Below, in pieces: positions 25,801 to 35,590 of a DNA stretch of 64,000 nucleotides. The notes beneath the pieces are model-generated. The model saw only the letters and a list, made by a program, of their open reading frames with translations, was not told where the DNA came from and searched no databases. Numbering within the stretch: the first letter of the stretch is position 1; the number at the start of each line of letters is the position of its first letter. Where the stretch lies: assembly GCF_963576545.1 (NCBI RefSeq), contig NC_083642.1, positions 7,516,901 to 7,580,900 of the forward strand. Direction: 5' to 3'. The translations under genes were made by a program, and so were the position numbers. The stretch is from Limanda limanda (taxonomy: Eukaryota; Chordata; Actinopteri; Pleuronectiformes; Pleuronectidae).

Positions 25801-26053
25801 GTTGTTTCTCATCATAACCACAATCATCATGTGTAAGGTGAGAGATCATTTCTTATTCCACGTGTTCCCCATGTACAGTCTTCAACCTTCGTTTTGAACT
25901 AATAATTTATTTCCTTGCTTCCAACACAAGCTTGGTTGCTTCAAGAGGAAGACGTTTTATGAAGAAGAGGAGACAGATGTTGTTCTTCTGGCTTACACTC
26001 CCAAAGAGTCTGCCTTTGACCCCATAGTACCATCTGCTACGATTCAATCCTAA
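10882..26053 (+). CDS. Leukocyte integrin alpha (CD11/ITGAM-ITGAX-like), tandem unit 2, 31 exons
   Basis: Alpha chain of a beta-2-type heterodimeric adhesion/complement receptor at the leukocyte surface. Exons: 10882-10930, 11892-12009, 12329-12420, 12580-12662, 12755-12869, 12973-13103, 13214-13356, 13460-13607, 14173-14308, 14412-14467, 14763-14880, 15068-15210, 15830-15976, 16072-16266, 17169-17299, 18591-18748, 18844-19007, 19793-19909, 21048-21119, 21205-21346, 21617-21715, 21832-21911, 23370-23450, 23589-23664, 24807-24914, 25011-25049, 25137-25262, 25356-25469, 25563-25634, 25727-25837, 25931-26053. Domains: signal peptide, propeller start (AFNID), I domain from about residue 153, Ca-binding propeller blades, stalk, membrane segment (exon 30), GCFKR tail motif. 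With exon 19 at 71 nt the CDS is 3486 nt (1161 aa, usual CD11 size); here exon 19 is 72 nt, giving TGA at 21093. Including the duplicated exon at 20047-20126 restores frame. All exons are seen; the frame status is uncertain. Confidence 0.88.
12973..14467 (+). other. I (vWA) domain exons 6-10 of unit 2
   Basis: Exons 6-10 encode the ligand-binding inserted domain. Metal-site (MIDAS) residues are visible: DGSGS at about residues 166-170, the Thr in TNTHGAL near 236, and Asp in ITDG near 268. This arrangement is that of CD11-type chains, which bind ligands such as ICAM and complement fragments (known for the family). Exon 6 uses a weak donor (AAG then GTCACT), shared with unit 3. Exon 10 lacks 18 nt (six residues, GSSVAR) present in units 1 and 3, just after the last helix of the domain. 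Confidence 0.9.
16725..16915. repeat. Partial MITE-like repeat, unit 2 intron 14
   Basis: Paralogous copy of the fragment at 2334-2530, in the same intron, with the same blocks and some substitutions. Confidence 0.5.
17318..17692. mobile_element. MITE-like element in unit 2 intron 15
   Basis: Paralogue of the element at 2929-3313, with the same TTAAAGGTTCAG and CTGAACCTTAA inverted ends. It predates the duplication of the units. Confidence 0.55.
20018..20776. repeat. Duplicated segment carrying an extra exon 22 (copy in intron 18)
   Basis: This block closely matches 21804-22577, which holds the original exon 22 and part of its intron. It is absent from intron 18 of unit 1, where a different stretch (about 5720-5965) occupies the place. 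The duplication is direct, with about 1.79 kb between equivalent positions. Homology starts near TGGTGACTT and ends near CTAACCA. Confidence 0.9.
20047..20126 (+). other. Duplicated cassette exon (copy of exon 22) in unit 2 intron 18
   Basis: 80 nt, open, with the same polypyrimidine tract and GAAG acceptor as the original exon (21832-21911) and a GTAGAG donor. It encodes 26 codons plus 2 nt of the stalk strand ([10 protein letters not shown]...). It starts in phase 0, which fits exon 18, and ends in phase 2. Joined to exon 19 (which carries an extra A), the frame re-enters the normal one at the K-N-D-N-C position with no stop. Whether it is spliced in cannot be told from the sequence. Confidence 0.7.
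21071..21077 (+). other. Homopolymer A7 frameshift in unit 2 exon 19
   Basis: Unit 1 has six A residues at the matching place (6178 region, after TGTGC) and keeps the expected frame. Unit 2 has seven, so direct joining of exon 18 to 19 gives TGA at 21093-21095. It is either a real +1 insertion or a sequencing/assembly error in a homopolymer. Confidence 0.85.
21804..22577. repeat. Source copy of the duplicated exon 22 segment
   Basis: Contains functional exon 22 (21832-21911) and intron sequence that also resembles dispersed fish repeats. Its near-identical copy is at 20018-20776. Confidence 0.85.
22925..23136. repeat. Dispersed teleost repeat fragment in intron 22
   Basis: Sequence around GTCAAGTCAAGTCA and the downstream GGTGTCTGCCTCCTGAA block resembles a repeat that I recognise from many fish introns. 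The 61-codon open frame here is a by-product. The family is not named. Confidence 0.45.
24185..24420. repeat. Dispersed teleost repeat fragments in intron 24
   Basis: Two adjoining motifs typical of fish interspersed repeats: a GAGTATCTTTCCCAAGGACA block (about 24236) and an ATCTCAAGGCACTTTACATA block (about 24372). They are probably 3' remnants of retroelements; assignment is from memory of similar sequences. Confidence 0.45.
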
Positions 26054-27227
26054 TTTTCTAACCCCAAAAAACTCTTCTCCATCTTTTCAAACCTGTTATC
26101 GCATTACTGATGTCCCATACCTGCAGTAGGTCGCATGATGACAACCGTGTAAAGGAAATGCTTTTTTTAAAATATTTTATCAAATCATTAAATGTTTTTG
26201 GAGCACTTTTATTCCATGTAATACCATGGTTGTGTTATATCAGGCACAACAAAGTTATGTGAAAACTCGTCCTCAACACAGAAGAGACACAAGTTTAACT
26301 TGCAGGTAGCGTCACATGAAGCCTGGTCACATGATCCCTGTGTCCGGCCTAGGGTGCCGTCTATACTAATGTATATTTACACTGTAAAATACTGTAACAT
26401 TAATACTAGTCAGCCTTTACCTATTTGTAATCTTCGGCACAGGTTTTATCTCCTTGTTTATGCAATGTTGTGCCTTAATATTATTATGTTTTTATGCTAT
26501 TTCATTCAAAAAATTAAAGTGAGAGAAAAAGATTGGGTGAGTGTATAAGTTTAGCATTAAAGAGGTGTCACTGTATGTTGTGTTGATTCTTCCTAGTTAA
26601 AAACTTCAAAACTCCTGGTGTACTAGCAAGCAACCATTTCAAAAAGATTGATCTGTCCTGACAAATAGCTTTTCCGAACAATTGTGCAATTCTTTAAAAG
26701 CATGAAATCATATTATGTAATACTAAGATTAGTACTTTCCATGCTGAGAAATCTTTGTGAGGAAGATTTATTTCAGGTATAGCCAGTTTGAATCCTGGGC
26801 TAAAAAGGTCACATTAAGAGACAACCCTTCAATTTTTACCAACAAAATAATATGTATCTGGTTTCTCCTTTGATCCAGAACTTCACTGTGTAAACATAAT
26901 GGAGAAAAAACTGCAAAGCAATTACAAATTTGTTAAGTTTGATAAAGGGTCCATCAGGTGTGGTTCACTTAACACTATATCTGGGAGGCATAAGATAATT
27001 GCACACGAGTATTATTGAGAATAGCAGCAACATCTGAGCTGACAACCTTTGAGTAGCTCAAGAATGAAAAGTCAAGTTATTCACCCAACAATTTGAATTT
27101 GAAATTGATCAGAAACCACCTCTTATTAAAAATGAAACAAATGCTTGTAAAAATATATAATACACAAAGTGCAGCCCATCCCCTGCAGGAGGCGCTCAAA
27201 CTGTCTTTAAAAACGAGGCACAACCTG
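26054..27227 (+). other. 3' untranslated and unique downstream sequence of unit 2
   Basis: No gene seen. Two ATTAAA hexamers (26513-26518 and 26556-26561), the second followed by a TGTATGTTGTGTTG GU-rich stretch, are plausible poly(A) signals for the integrin, giving a 3' UTR of about 0.5 kb. This stretch has no counterpart after unit 1, where it was lost with exons 20-31. Confidence 0.45.
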
Positions 27228-28126
27228 ATGCTGACCTCATGATATGACCCATCCTCTCTCACAAGTTGACCTCTTACATCATATTCCTGTTAAGATATCA
27301 TTTTAATAAGCATGCATCATACATATATCTTACATATATGCACAGTGTAGAAAGTTTGTGGTAGAGTATTGATGAATGGTACTCATTATTCAAGTTGTAA
27401 TTTTCATACTTTACAACAATGAGAAAAAACAAACTTTTTATTTTGTTTGGCCTAATAAACCAGCATCTTTCCTGTCTAAATATGACTGTTTTAAATCAGA
27501 AGCTTCAAATATAATTGATCTAATTAAGTCTTTAGTATCTTATCTTCCAATATTTGATCTACTCTAAACAAAAATAAGATTTGTGGCACAACAGTTTATA
27601 TGGCATTCCATTGTAGAATAAAAGAATTTCAGTCGTATAGTTTTGAACAACTTATGCATAAGAAGCTTGTAAGTTTGAAATTCAACACAAGATTGAAATA
27701 TGTGTACCCCTTTTAAACAAGGTGACCAGGACTGACCACAGATTAAGGGAGAATGTAGACAAATGCATTACACACTCACATTTACCAGCTTATCAGGGCA
27801 TTTGTATTTTAAAAAGTAAATGTACCTAATAAACTGGCAATAAATACGAACGTAGAAGCAATATTGTTTGGAAACAGTGATATGATTTACTCAAAACCTT
27901 TGGCAAACATATGTATGATAAGTAAACAGGTAAGATTTTCACACTTTTCACCTTTTCAAAAATCCAAATAATATGTAAACACATACAGGTTATAGAGATC
28001 AGAAGCCTGGGCTTTGACTCAGATAATAACTACATTCAGTTTCACTGTTTCAACATTGATGCTAAAAGAATAAAAGATTTAGACTTTGAAATATGTTAGG
28101 GAGATAAAACAAAAGTAAGTCCAATG

Positions 28127-28453
28127 TTAATGCCCGAGGTTGAAAGCAGTGGTGTCTAAAGTCTTAAAAAGGTCTTTGAATGGTGTGACCGACACTTTCC
28201 CATTTCCCCACTTTCCTTCCTCTGAATTGTTCTTCAGTCTCGGTCGGACGTGATGCTGCGTCAGTTGCGTCACAGGTCTGAATGGCAAGTTGTGTGTTCC
28301 AGAGTTTCTGACCTGAGGCTCCGTCCTAGCTGGAGCACTGAAGGTCGACCCGACTGTTGCCTCCACAGAGATGAGAGAGGTCTGAGAAGAGGTCTGGTGC
28401 TCTGTGGAGTGGGCAACACTCTTCTCAGTGGACTGTTGCTGGGAATACGGAGT
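28127..28453 (-). CDS. Unidentified candidate terminal exon in spacer copy 2
   Basis: Identical to the 327-nt minus-strand frame at 7192-7518: CTCCTCAG acceptor, 108 codons, TAA stop. Function unknown. See the copy 1 entry for the argument for and against coding. Confidence 0.25.
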   Translation of the reverse strand, partial: TPYSQQQSTEKSVAHSTEHQTSSQTSLISVEATVGSTFSAPARTEPQVRNSGTHNLPFRPVTQLTQHHVRPRLKNNSEEGKWGNGKVSVTPFKDLFKTLDTTAFNLGH

Positions 28454-29516
28454 CTGAGGAGCACATTACACACAGAGGCAAAAAGTCATCAGCTGCCACA
28501 CACAAGATACACTTTTGGGCAGACAGTAGCTGATTAGAATATTGTAGCACATCCCCCAACCCTAATGACCTGAAGGTGTCCTGAGGTATTACGTTCACGT
28601 GGCAAAAGAAAATGAGTTCCTCCTTGAATACCGGTGAATATTTGTTCCAGATATGAAAATGAGTTCCCTCAATATTCCCTTTTGAGATAGTGTTCACAAG
28701 AACGGGACTGACAAACAGAAATTCCCCCAGAAATAATGCAGACATAATGATGGCGCAGACACAAGATTGTGTATATTTTTACTTTCAACAAATATAATGA
28801 AAAACCCAAAATCAACAAATAAAACGTAATATCAACAAGTTGTTAAGGTATAAACCTGATACATCTTCTAACTTTGTACCATAAAGCTCCTACAAGACAT
28901 AAATGAGTCCAAGTCCCACCACAGTTTGATTTAAAAACTACAGTGTACCACCTTAAATGATCTGTTTGCACTTACAATGGAGATCAAGTCTTGTCAAATG
29001 ATGGCATCGAGTAATACAGGTAAAAAAAAAAAGGGAAAGTAACAAAGAACTAAAGATATTCAAGCATCATTTACTGTCTGATAGTTGATGAGCCACATCT
29101 CTGTACCACCAATTCCAGAAATCTTTGTGTCTCTAGAACCATTCATCTGATCAGCCTCACGCTTGCCATGTGCATCGAAGTGCTGTGTCAAATTTACTGC
29201 CATTTGAAATCTCAACATTTTCTAAATTAAGTAGCTTTGAATAAAGAGCAATCAGCGCTCTGCAGCAGCTGCACCAGCGTAAGTGATGTCAATCAGGAGG
29301 TCAACGGCAAAGATAACACATTCTCCAGTTCGGGGGGGTCCACATACTGAGTTGAAAACATTGAATAAACTGGAGTCCTGCAGCAGGTGTAGAATACTGC
29401 AGTCACTTACAGTTTTAGAAAGGAAGCTGCAACCAGCATCACCACAGGCCAGTAGTGGACACTACACAAGTTATGATAATTATAGGATATTGTTCATGTA
29501 CGGTGGCCCTGATGCA

Positions 29517-29657
29517 AGTGGACAAAACACAAGCAAGAAAGTAAAAAAACATCTTCATCAATTTCACAACACAACACAACACATTACAGAAACGCACTGC
29601 AAATACAGAAAAAGACAACTGAAGTGTTTCCAGAGGACAGCTAAAAGTGATGGACAC
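29517..29657. repeat. Left arm of an inverted repeat pair in spacer copy 2
   Basis: About 140 bp whose reverse complement, with scattered changes, is at 30109-30253. The core contains a CACAACACAACACAACACATT block. Part of the arm (8408-8522) is present in spacer copy 1, where the right arm is missing. Confidence 0.75.
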
Positions 29658-29878
29658 AAAGAGACACAAACATGTCCAATACATCAAACAAATTCGGTTC
29701 CACACAGGAGTCGGCAACCCGCGGCTCTTCAGCTCCTCTGCAGTGGCTGTACAGTGATGTGCATATTTTTTGCAAACGATGTACTTAGCGAATCAGTTTG
29801 CATATGATTAACGTGGACGTAAAGTTGTTTTTTTAAATCATTATCGTATCAGGCCATCAGGAAATACAAGGAGAGGGC

Positions 29879-29928
29879 GTGTGTGTGTGTGCGTGTGTGC
29901 GTGTGTGCGTGTGTGTGTGTGTGTGCTC
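29879..29928. repeat. GT/GC microsatellite (empty site)
   Basis: Uninterrupted repeat flanked by GAGAGGGC and CTCCCAATTAGCTCACAC, which match the outer flanks of the hAT-like insertion in copy 1. Confidence 0.85.
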
Positions 29929-30108
29929 CCAATTAGCTCACACCCACACTGGCCCCGGGGCTCCGACTCCACTCACTCGCTCGGAGAGACGCACAGTGAC
30001 ATCTGAGCACAGAAGAGGAAGCAAACTTGCTCTTTTGATAGTAAAGGTTACCTACCCCTGCACAATATGGACAATACATTTCCTTAGACACAGCAACAAC
30101 AAACGCAC

Positions 30109-30253
30109 GTGTCCATCACTTTTAGGTGTCCTCTGGAAACACCTCCGTTGTCGTTTTCTGTATTTGTGTATTTGCAGTGCGTTTCCGTAATGTGTTGTGT
30201 TGTGTTGTAAAATTGATGAAGGTGTTTTCTTACCTTGCTTGAGTTTTGTCCAC
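30109..30253. repeat. Right arm of the inverted repeat pair
   Basis: Reverse complement of 29517-29657. It is part of a segment of about 200 bp (30088-30291) inserted relative to unit 1 upstream sequence, just 5' of integrin unit 3. Confidence 0.75.
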
Positions 30254-31935
30254 CTGCATGTGTTTTCTTAAGTTGCAGTGCGTTGAGCTCTCAGAGCCAC
30301 CGTATTATTTCAGAGCAGCAAGCCAAAAGCGAAAGTGTGACGGAAGAGATACATTTTGCTGAGAGCATTGTTGTGAGAGGAGAAGTGTCACAACCATCTG
30401 TTACCGTAACTCCCTCATTTAAAAAGCGCACAGGAGGTGTTGCACATAGGGTCTAATTTTAAGTGTCAAGCAGCACCATCTTTAGCCTTGAGAAGATTCG
30501 TGTGGAAGATGAGAGACTAGCGTCATATTTTCCTTCTCACCTACATGGTAGTGCTTGGTAAGAAAATAATATTTCCTACATTTATCGGACAAAATTTCTC
30601 CACGAGGTAAAGGGGGTTTGTGGGAGAATGTGTGTTTGAGTGTTTTAGGCTTACAACTAATAGATGTTTTTTTTTTGTTTTACCAAAAAACTATGTAAAG
30701 TTACAAAACCTTATGAATGGACTCTTTCAACTTGAATATTTGTTGCTGAGCAGATATAGTTGCGTTAATTGGTTTTGAGGGCTTTTAGAAAATAGCTGCC
30801 TGCTGCTATTCTTGAAAACAACACTTGATGAGAAGTGTACCCATGAATGTAATGAAAACTCCTATCTGAACACTGTGTGTTACAAGATGACATACAGTCT
30901 TCAGACAATCTCCTCTTTCACTCCTGCTTTCCAAGGTAAGAGATGATGAAAGACTGGAAATGTCTCCATTACTCACATCTTGTTCTACAGGCTTTTGTCC
31001 AAACAAACAATGTTTTTATTCTGTATATTTCTATTCAGAATGTACCAAAAAGACAGTGGACCTTGTCTTTCTTTTTGATGGATCAGGCAGTATGACCGGA
31101 ACAGAGTTCAACAAAAATAAAGATTTCATAGTGGATATAATGGCCAGCCTTAAGAACACATCAATCAAGGTCACTGCTCCACTGCAACATTAAAGAGTTC
31201 ATGACTTTTATTTGTTGAATTATAAACAAATGGTGTTATCTTAAATTCTATTGTGTTGTCTGTTTCATACATTTTCCAGTTCTCAGCAGTTCAGTTCTCC
31301 TCAGAGTACAGGACGGTATTTGACTTCAACGACTATCAAGATGGCAGCGCTCTTAAAAAACTAAAGAAAGAACCCCACATGGAGGATCTGACCAACACAC
31401 ATGAAGCCCTCGAATTTGTGATGTGAGTTCAGTGATGTTAAACATACAGTTTCAAACTCTCCATCTGAGATGCTCAAGGAATCATGTTGACATTACTGTT
31501 GAGGGCCACACTCAACATCACAGCTGGTCCAGTGCCACATTAAGATCTTGAGCATGTTATTTAAGTTATTATTTCTGATTTATTCATATTTATAGATGGA
31601 GTTTTGTTTATTCTGAGCATTTAAAAAAACACTTTACTATTTGTGTATTTCAGGATAAATATCTTGGAAAACAGAACTGCAGGTGCCTCTCCTGATACAA
31701 TTAAAGTTCTGGTCATAATCACAGATGGCGATCCCAGTGACAGAGACAATGGGATTATTAAAAAATATGATGAGAAACAGATCATTCAGTTTGTCATTGG
31801 GGTAAGCTGTGATATGATATGTTTTATTATGCTTTCTTATCTATATTACTTGTCCACTTGTTCTCTCGTCCTGTGTTCATACTGCTGAGCTACTGTTCAA
31901 GTGTGTGGTTTATGTACTGTATATATATATATATA

Positions 31936-34900
31936 TCGATACAAGAGGAGATGGGACCCAGCCCGGAGGAAGCCCAGGGCCCCCGTCTGGAGCTAGGCCC
32001 AGACGGAGGGCTCGATGGCGAGCGCCTGGTGGCCGGGTTTGCCACGGAGCCCGGTCGGGCACAGCCCGAAAAAACTACGTGGCACCCCCCTCTCTTCATC
32101 TCATGGGCCCACCACCTGTGGGAAGACCCGTTGGGGTCGGGTGCGCAGCCACATGGGTGGCAGCGAAGGTCAGGGGTCTCGACGGACCAGACCCGGGCGG
32201 CAGAAGCTGGCTCTGGGGACGTGGAACGTCACCTCGCTGTGGGGAAAGGAACCGGAGCTTGTGAGGGAGGTGGAGCGCTACCAGTTAGATCTGGTGGGGC
32301 TTACCTCCACGCACAGTCTCGGCTCTGGTACCGTACTCCTGGATAAGGGTTGGACTCTATTCTTCTCCGGAGTTGCCAAGGGCGTGAGGCGCCGGGCGGG
32401 TGTGGGGATACTCATAAATCCCCGGCTGAGCGCCGCGGTGTTGGAGTTTACCCCGGTAGACGAGAGGGTCGCCTCCCTGCGCCTAAGGGTTGTAAGGGGG
32501 AAAACTCTGACTGTTGTTTGTGCGTATGCACCAAACAGCAGCTCAGAGTACTCGGCCTTCTTGGAGACCCTGAATGGAGTCCTGCATGGGGCTCCAGTAG
32601 GGGACTCCGTAGTTCTGCTGGGTGACTTCAACGCCCACGTGGGCAACGATGGAGATACCTGGAGAGGCGTGGTGGGGAGGAACGGCCTCCCTAATCTGAA
32701 CACGAGCGGTCGTTTGTTTTTGGACTTCTGTGCGAGTCATGGATTATCCATAACAAACACCATGTTCGAACATAAGGGTGCTCATAAGTGTACCTGGTAC
32801 CAGAGTACCCTAGGCCGAAGATCAATGATCGATTTTGTGATCGTGTCATCTGAGCTGAGGCCGCATGTTTTGGACACTCGGGTAAAGAGAGGGGCGGAAC
32901 TGTCAACCGACCACCATCTTGTTGTGAGTTGGATCAGGGAACGGGGGAAATTTCCGGATAGACCTGGTAAGCCCAAACGAGCAGTGCGGGTGAACTGGGA
33001 ACGTCTGGAGGAGGCCCCCGTCCTAGGTATCTTCAACTCACACCTCCGGCGGAGTTTTTCTGGCATTCCTGTGGAGGTTGGGGACATTGAGCCGGAGTGG
33101 GCGGTGTTCAAAGCCTCCATTGCTGAAGCTGCGGCGGCTAGCTGTGGCCTCAGGGTCTTAGGTTCCTCAAGGGGCGGTAACCCTCGGACACCGTGGTGGA
33201 CACCGGTGGTCAGGGAAGCCATCCGATTGAAGAAGGAGGCCTTCCGGGATATGATATCCTGGAGGACTCCTGACTCGGTTGCAGGGTACCGACAGGCCCG
33301 AAGGGCTGCAGCTGCTGCCGTGTCGGAGGCTAAGCAGCGGGTGTGGGAGAAGTTCGGAGAGGTCATGGAGAAGGACTTTCGGTCGGCACCAAAGTGTTTC
33401 TGGAAGACTATCCGGCACCTCAGGAGGGGGAAACGGGGAACCATCCAAGCTGTGTACAGTAAGGATGGGACTCTGTTGACCTCAACTGAGGAGGTCGTCG
33501 GACGTTGGAAGGAACACTTTGAGGAACTCCTGAATCCGAATAACACGCCCTCTATGTTGGAGGCAGAGCTCGAGGTTGATGGTGTTTCGTCGTCAATTTC
33601 CCTGGTGGAGGTCACTGAGGTAGTCAAACATCTCCGCAGTGGCAAAGCCCCAGGGATTGATGAGATCCAGCCAGAAATGCTAAAGGGTCTGGGTGTTGAG
33701 GGGCTGTCATGGTTGACACGCCTATTCAACATCGCGTGGGAGTCGGGTACAGTGCCAAAGGAGTGGCAAACCGGGGTGGTGTTTCCCCTGTTCAAAAAGG
33801 GGGACCAGAGAGTGTGTACCAATTATCGGGGTATCACACTTCTCAGCCTCCCTGGTAAAGTCTACTCCAAGGTGCTGGAAAGGAGGGTTCGGCCGATCGT
33901 CGAACCTCAGATTGAAGAGGAACAATGCGGTTTTCGCCCCGGACGTGGAACTACGGACCAGCTCTTCACTCTCGCAAGGATCCTGGAGGGGGCCTGGGAG
34001 TATGCCCATCCGGTCCACTTGTGTTTTGTGGATCTGGAGAAGGCGTATGACCGGGTCCCCCGGGAGAAACTGTGGGAGGTGCTGCGGGAGTATGGGGTAA
34101 GGGGGTCTCTCCTCAGGGCCATCCAATCCCTGTACTCCCAAAGCGAGAGCTGTGTTCGGGTCCTCGGCAGCCAGTCAGTTTCGTTCTCAGTGGGTGCTGG
34201 TCTCCGCCAGGGCTGCGCCTTGTCACCAATCCTGTTTGTGATATACATGGACAGGATATCGAGGCGTAGTCGTGGTGGGGAGGGGTTGCAGTTCGGTGGT
34301 CTGAGGATCTCGTCACTGCTTTTTGCGGATGATGTGGTCCTCATTGGATCATCGGCTTTTGACCTTCAGCACTCACTGGATCGGCTGGCGGCCGAGTGTG
34401 AAGCGGCTGGGATGAGGATCAGCACCGCTAAATCTGAGGCCATGACTCTTAGCAGGAAACCGATGGATTGCTTACTCCGGGTAGGAAATGAGTCCTTAGC
34501 CCAAGTGAAGGAGTTCAAGTACCTCGGGGTCTTGTTCGCGAGTGAGGGTACTATGGAGCGTGAGATTGGCCGGAGAATCGGAGCAGCGGGGGCGGTATTG
34601 CGTTCGCTTTACCGCACCGTTGTAACGAAAAGAGAGCTGAGCCGCAAGGCAAAGCTCTCGATCTACCTGTCGATCTTCGTTCCTATCCTCACCTATGGTC
34701 ATGAGGGCTGGGTGATGACCGAAAGGACGAGATCGCGGGTACAAGCGGCCGAGATGAGTTTTCTCAGAAGGGTGGCTGGCGTCTCCCTTAGAGATAGGGT
34801 GAGAAGCTCAGTCATCCGTGAGGGACTCGGATTAGAGCCGCTGCTCCTTTACTTAGAAAGGAGTCAGCTGAGGTGGTTCGGGCATCTGGTAAGGATGCCC

Positions 34901-35143
34901 ACTGGGCGCCTCCCTTGGGAGGTGTTTCAGGCACGTCCAGTGGGGAGGAGACCTCGGGGAAGACCCAGGACTAGGTGGAGAGATTATATCTCAACACTGG
35001 CCTGGGAACCCCTCGGGATCCCCCCGTCAGAGCTGGTCAATGTGGCCCGGGAAAGGGAAGTCTGGGGCCCCCTGCTTGAGCTGCTCCCCCCGCGACCCGA
35101 CCCCGGATAAGCGGATGACGAGGAGATGAGATGAGATGAGATA
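31936..35143 (+). mobile_element. RTE/Rex3-like non-LTR retrotransposon in unit 3 intron 8
   Basis: About 3.2 kb, GC-rich against an AT-rich intron, with one long ORF and a 3' tail of short GATGA/GATG-type repeats (35113-35143), typical of RTE/Rex3 elements rather than poly(A). It is inserted in a TA-rich site: the paralogous intron of unit 2 reads TGTATATATAGGGTGAATT (near 13730-13748) without the element. The flanks are TA repeats on the left and ATATATAGGG on the right, consistent with a short target duplication that cannot be delimited in TA repeats. The 5' end may be slightly truncated. Confidence 0.85.
32015..35110 (+). CDS. RTE-clade endonuclease/reverse transcriptase polyprotein
   Basis: An uninterrupted 1031-codon ORF for target-primed retrotransposition. 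The N-terminal part is an APE-type endonuclease: [10 protein letters not shown] near residue 69, [10 protein letters not shown] in the middle, and STDHHLVV at its end. The central part is reverse transcriptase: [10 protein letters not shown], the [12 protein letters not shown] block, [19 protein letters not shown], and the catalytic LLFADDVVL box. The C-terminal part has the conserved RTE tail with [10 protein letters not shown] and ends LLPPRPDPG. The endonuclease position usually written LQET reads LTST here, so the usual catalytic Glu is not evident at that spot; I recall that relatives in fish share this. No stops or frameshifts suggest a young, possibly mobile copy. The start could be any of several upstream codons. 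Confidence 0.85.
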   Translation: MASAWWPGLPRSPVGHSPKKLRGTPLSSSHGPTTCGKTRWGRVRSHMGGSEGQGSRRTRPGRQKLALGTWNVTSLWGKEPELVREVERYQLDLVGLTSTHSLGSGTVLLDKGWTLFFSGVAKGVRRRAGVGILINPRLSAAVLEFTPVDERVASLRLRVVRGKTLTVVCAYAPNSSSEYSAFLETLNGVLHGAPVGDSVVLLGDFNAHVGNDGDTWRGVVGRNGLPNLNTSGRLFLDFCASHGLSITNTMFEHKGAHKCTWYQSTLGRRSMIDFVIVSSELRPHVLDTRVKRGAELSTDHHLVVSWIRERGKFPDRPGKPKRAVRVNWERLEEAPVLGIFNSHLRRSFSGIPVEVGDIEPEWAVFKASIAEAAAASCGLRVLGSSRGGNPRTPWWTPVVREAIRLKKEAFRDMISWRTPDSVAGYRQARRAAAAAVSEAKQRVWEKFGEVMEKDFRSAPKCFWKTIRHLRRGKRGTIQAVYSKDGTLLTSTEEVVGRWKEHFEELLNPNNTPSMLEAELEVDGVSSSISLVEVTEVVKHLRSGKAPGIDEIQPEMLKGLGVEGLSWLTRLFNIAWESGTVPKEWQTGVVFPLFKKGDQRVCTNYRGITLLSLPGKVYSKVLERRVRPIVEPQIEEEQCGFRPGRGTTDQLFTLARILEGAWEYAHPVHLCFVDLEKAYDRVPREKLWEVLREYGVRGSLLRAIQSLYSQSESCVRVLGSQSVSFSVGAGLRQGCALSPILFVIYMDRISRRSRGGEGLQFGGLRISSLLFADDVVLIGSSAFDLQHSLDRLAAECEAAGMRISTAKSEAMTLSRKPMDCLLRVGNESLAQVKEFKYLGVLFASEGTMEREIGRRIGAAGAVLRSLYRTVVTKRELSRKAKLSIYLSIFVPILTYGHEGWVMTERTRSRVQAAEMSFLRRVAGVSLRDRVRSSVIREGLGLEPLLLYLERSQLRWFGHLVRMPTGRLPWEVFQARPVGRRPRGRPRTRWRDYISTLAWEPLGIPPSELVNVAREREVWGPLLELLPPRPDPG

Positions 35144-35590
35144 TATAGGGTGAATTTGGGTAATATGGGATATATCTTTAATTTTGACTTTTCCCACTTA
35201 TTCCCGAAGAAAGAATGGAGATCTCATAGAGGAGACTTTTAGTGTTCTTTGTGCCAAAAAAGAAAATCCTGCCTGAATTTGAATTTGTCTGCGACAGGTC
35301 CCTTGGTAACCTGGGACATTTGCATTAGGCTTTAAAAAAAGGCCTGCAGTTATAATTTCATGCATTGCATGTCCACTATTACAGAGGTCTGTTAAGCAAT
35401 CCATCTTCAGACCCAAGTTCACAATTTGTAAAACCAAAAGTGCTGCAGTTTAGCTTGTTATGAGGCATTGCAGCAACAAAACCAACATTGTCCTTTAACT
35501 CTAGGGACAAACTCCTAAAAAGGAAGAGATTCTGCGAATGGTACTGCTATGAATGTTTGCCTCAGGTCATCAAAATTATCTGGTGGCGGT
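35144..35590. other. Intron 8 segment of unit 3 absent from unit 2
   Basis: After the LINE, homology to unit 2 intron 8 resumes briefly (GGGTGAATT...GGGATAT), then about 410 bp without a counterpart in unit 2 follow until homology returns at about 35590. No gene or clear repeat structure seen. Confidence 0.5.

Larger units (their letters stand above)
27228..29878. repeat. Duplicated intergenic spacer, copy 2
   Basis: Matches 6292-8760. It carries about 200 bp extra at 29345-29545 and ends at an intact GT/GC microsatellite (29879-29928), the empty site for the hAT-like element in copy 1. Confidence 0.85.

Noticed and set aside
32278..34744. Several minus-strand and alternate frames of 65-346 codons
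   Set aside because: Shadow frames of the GC-rich LINE ORF; only the 1031-codon + frame has retroelement motifs.
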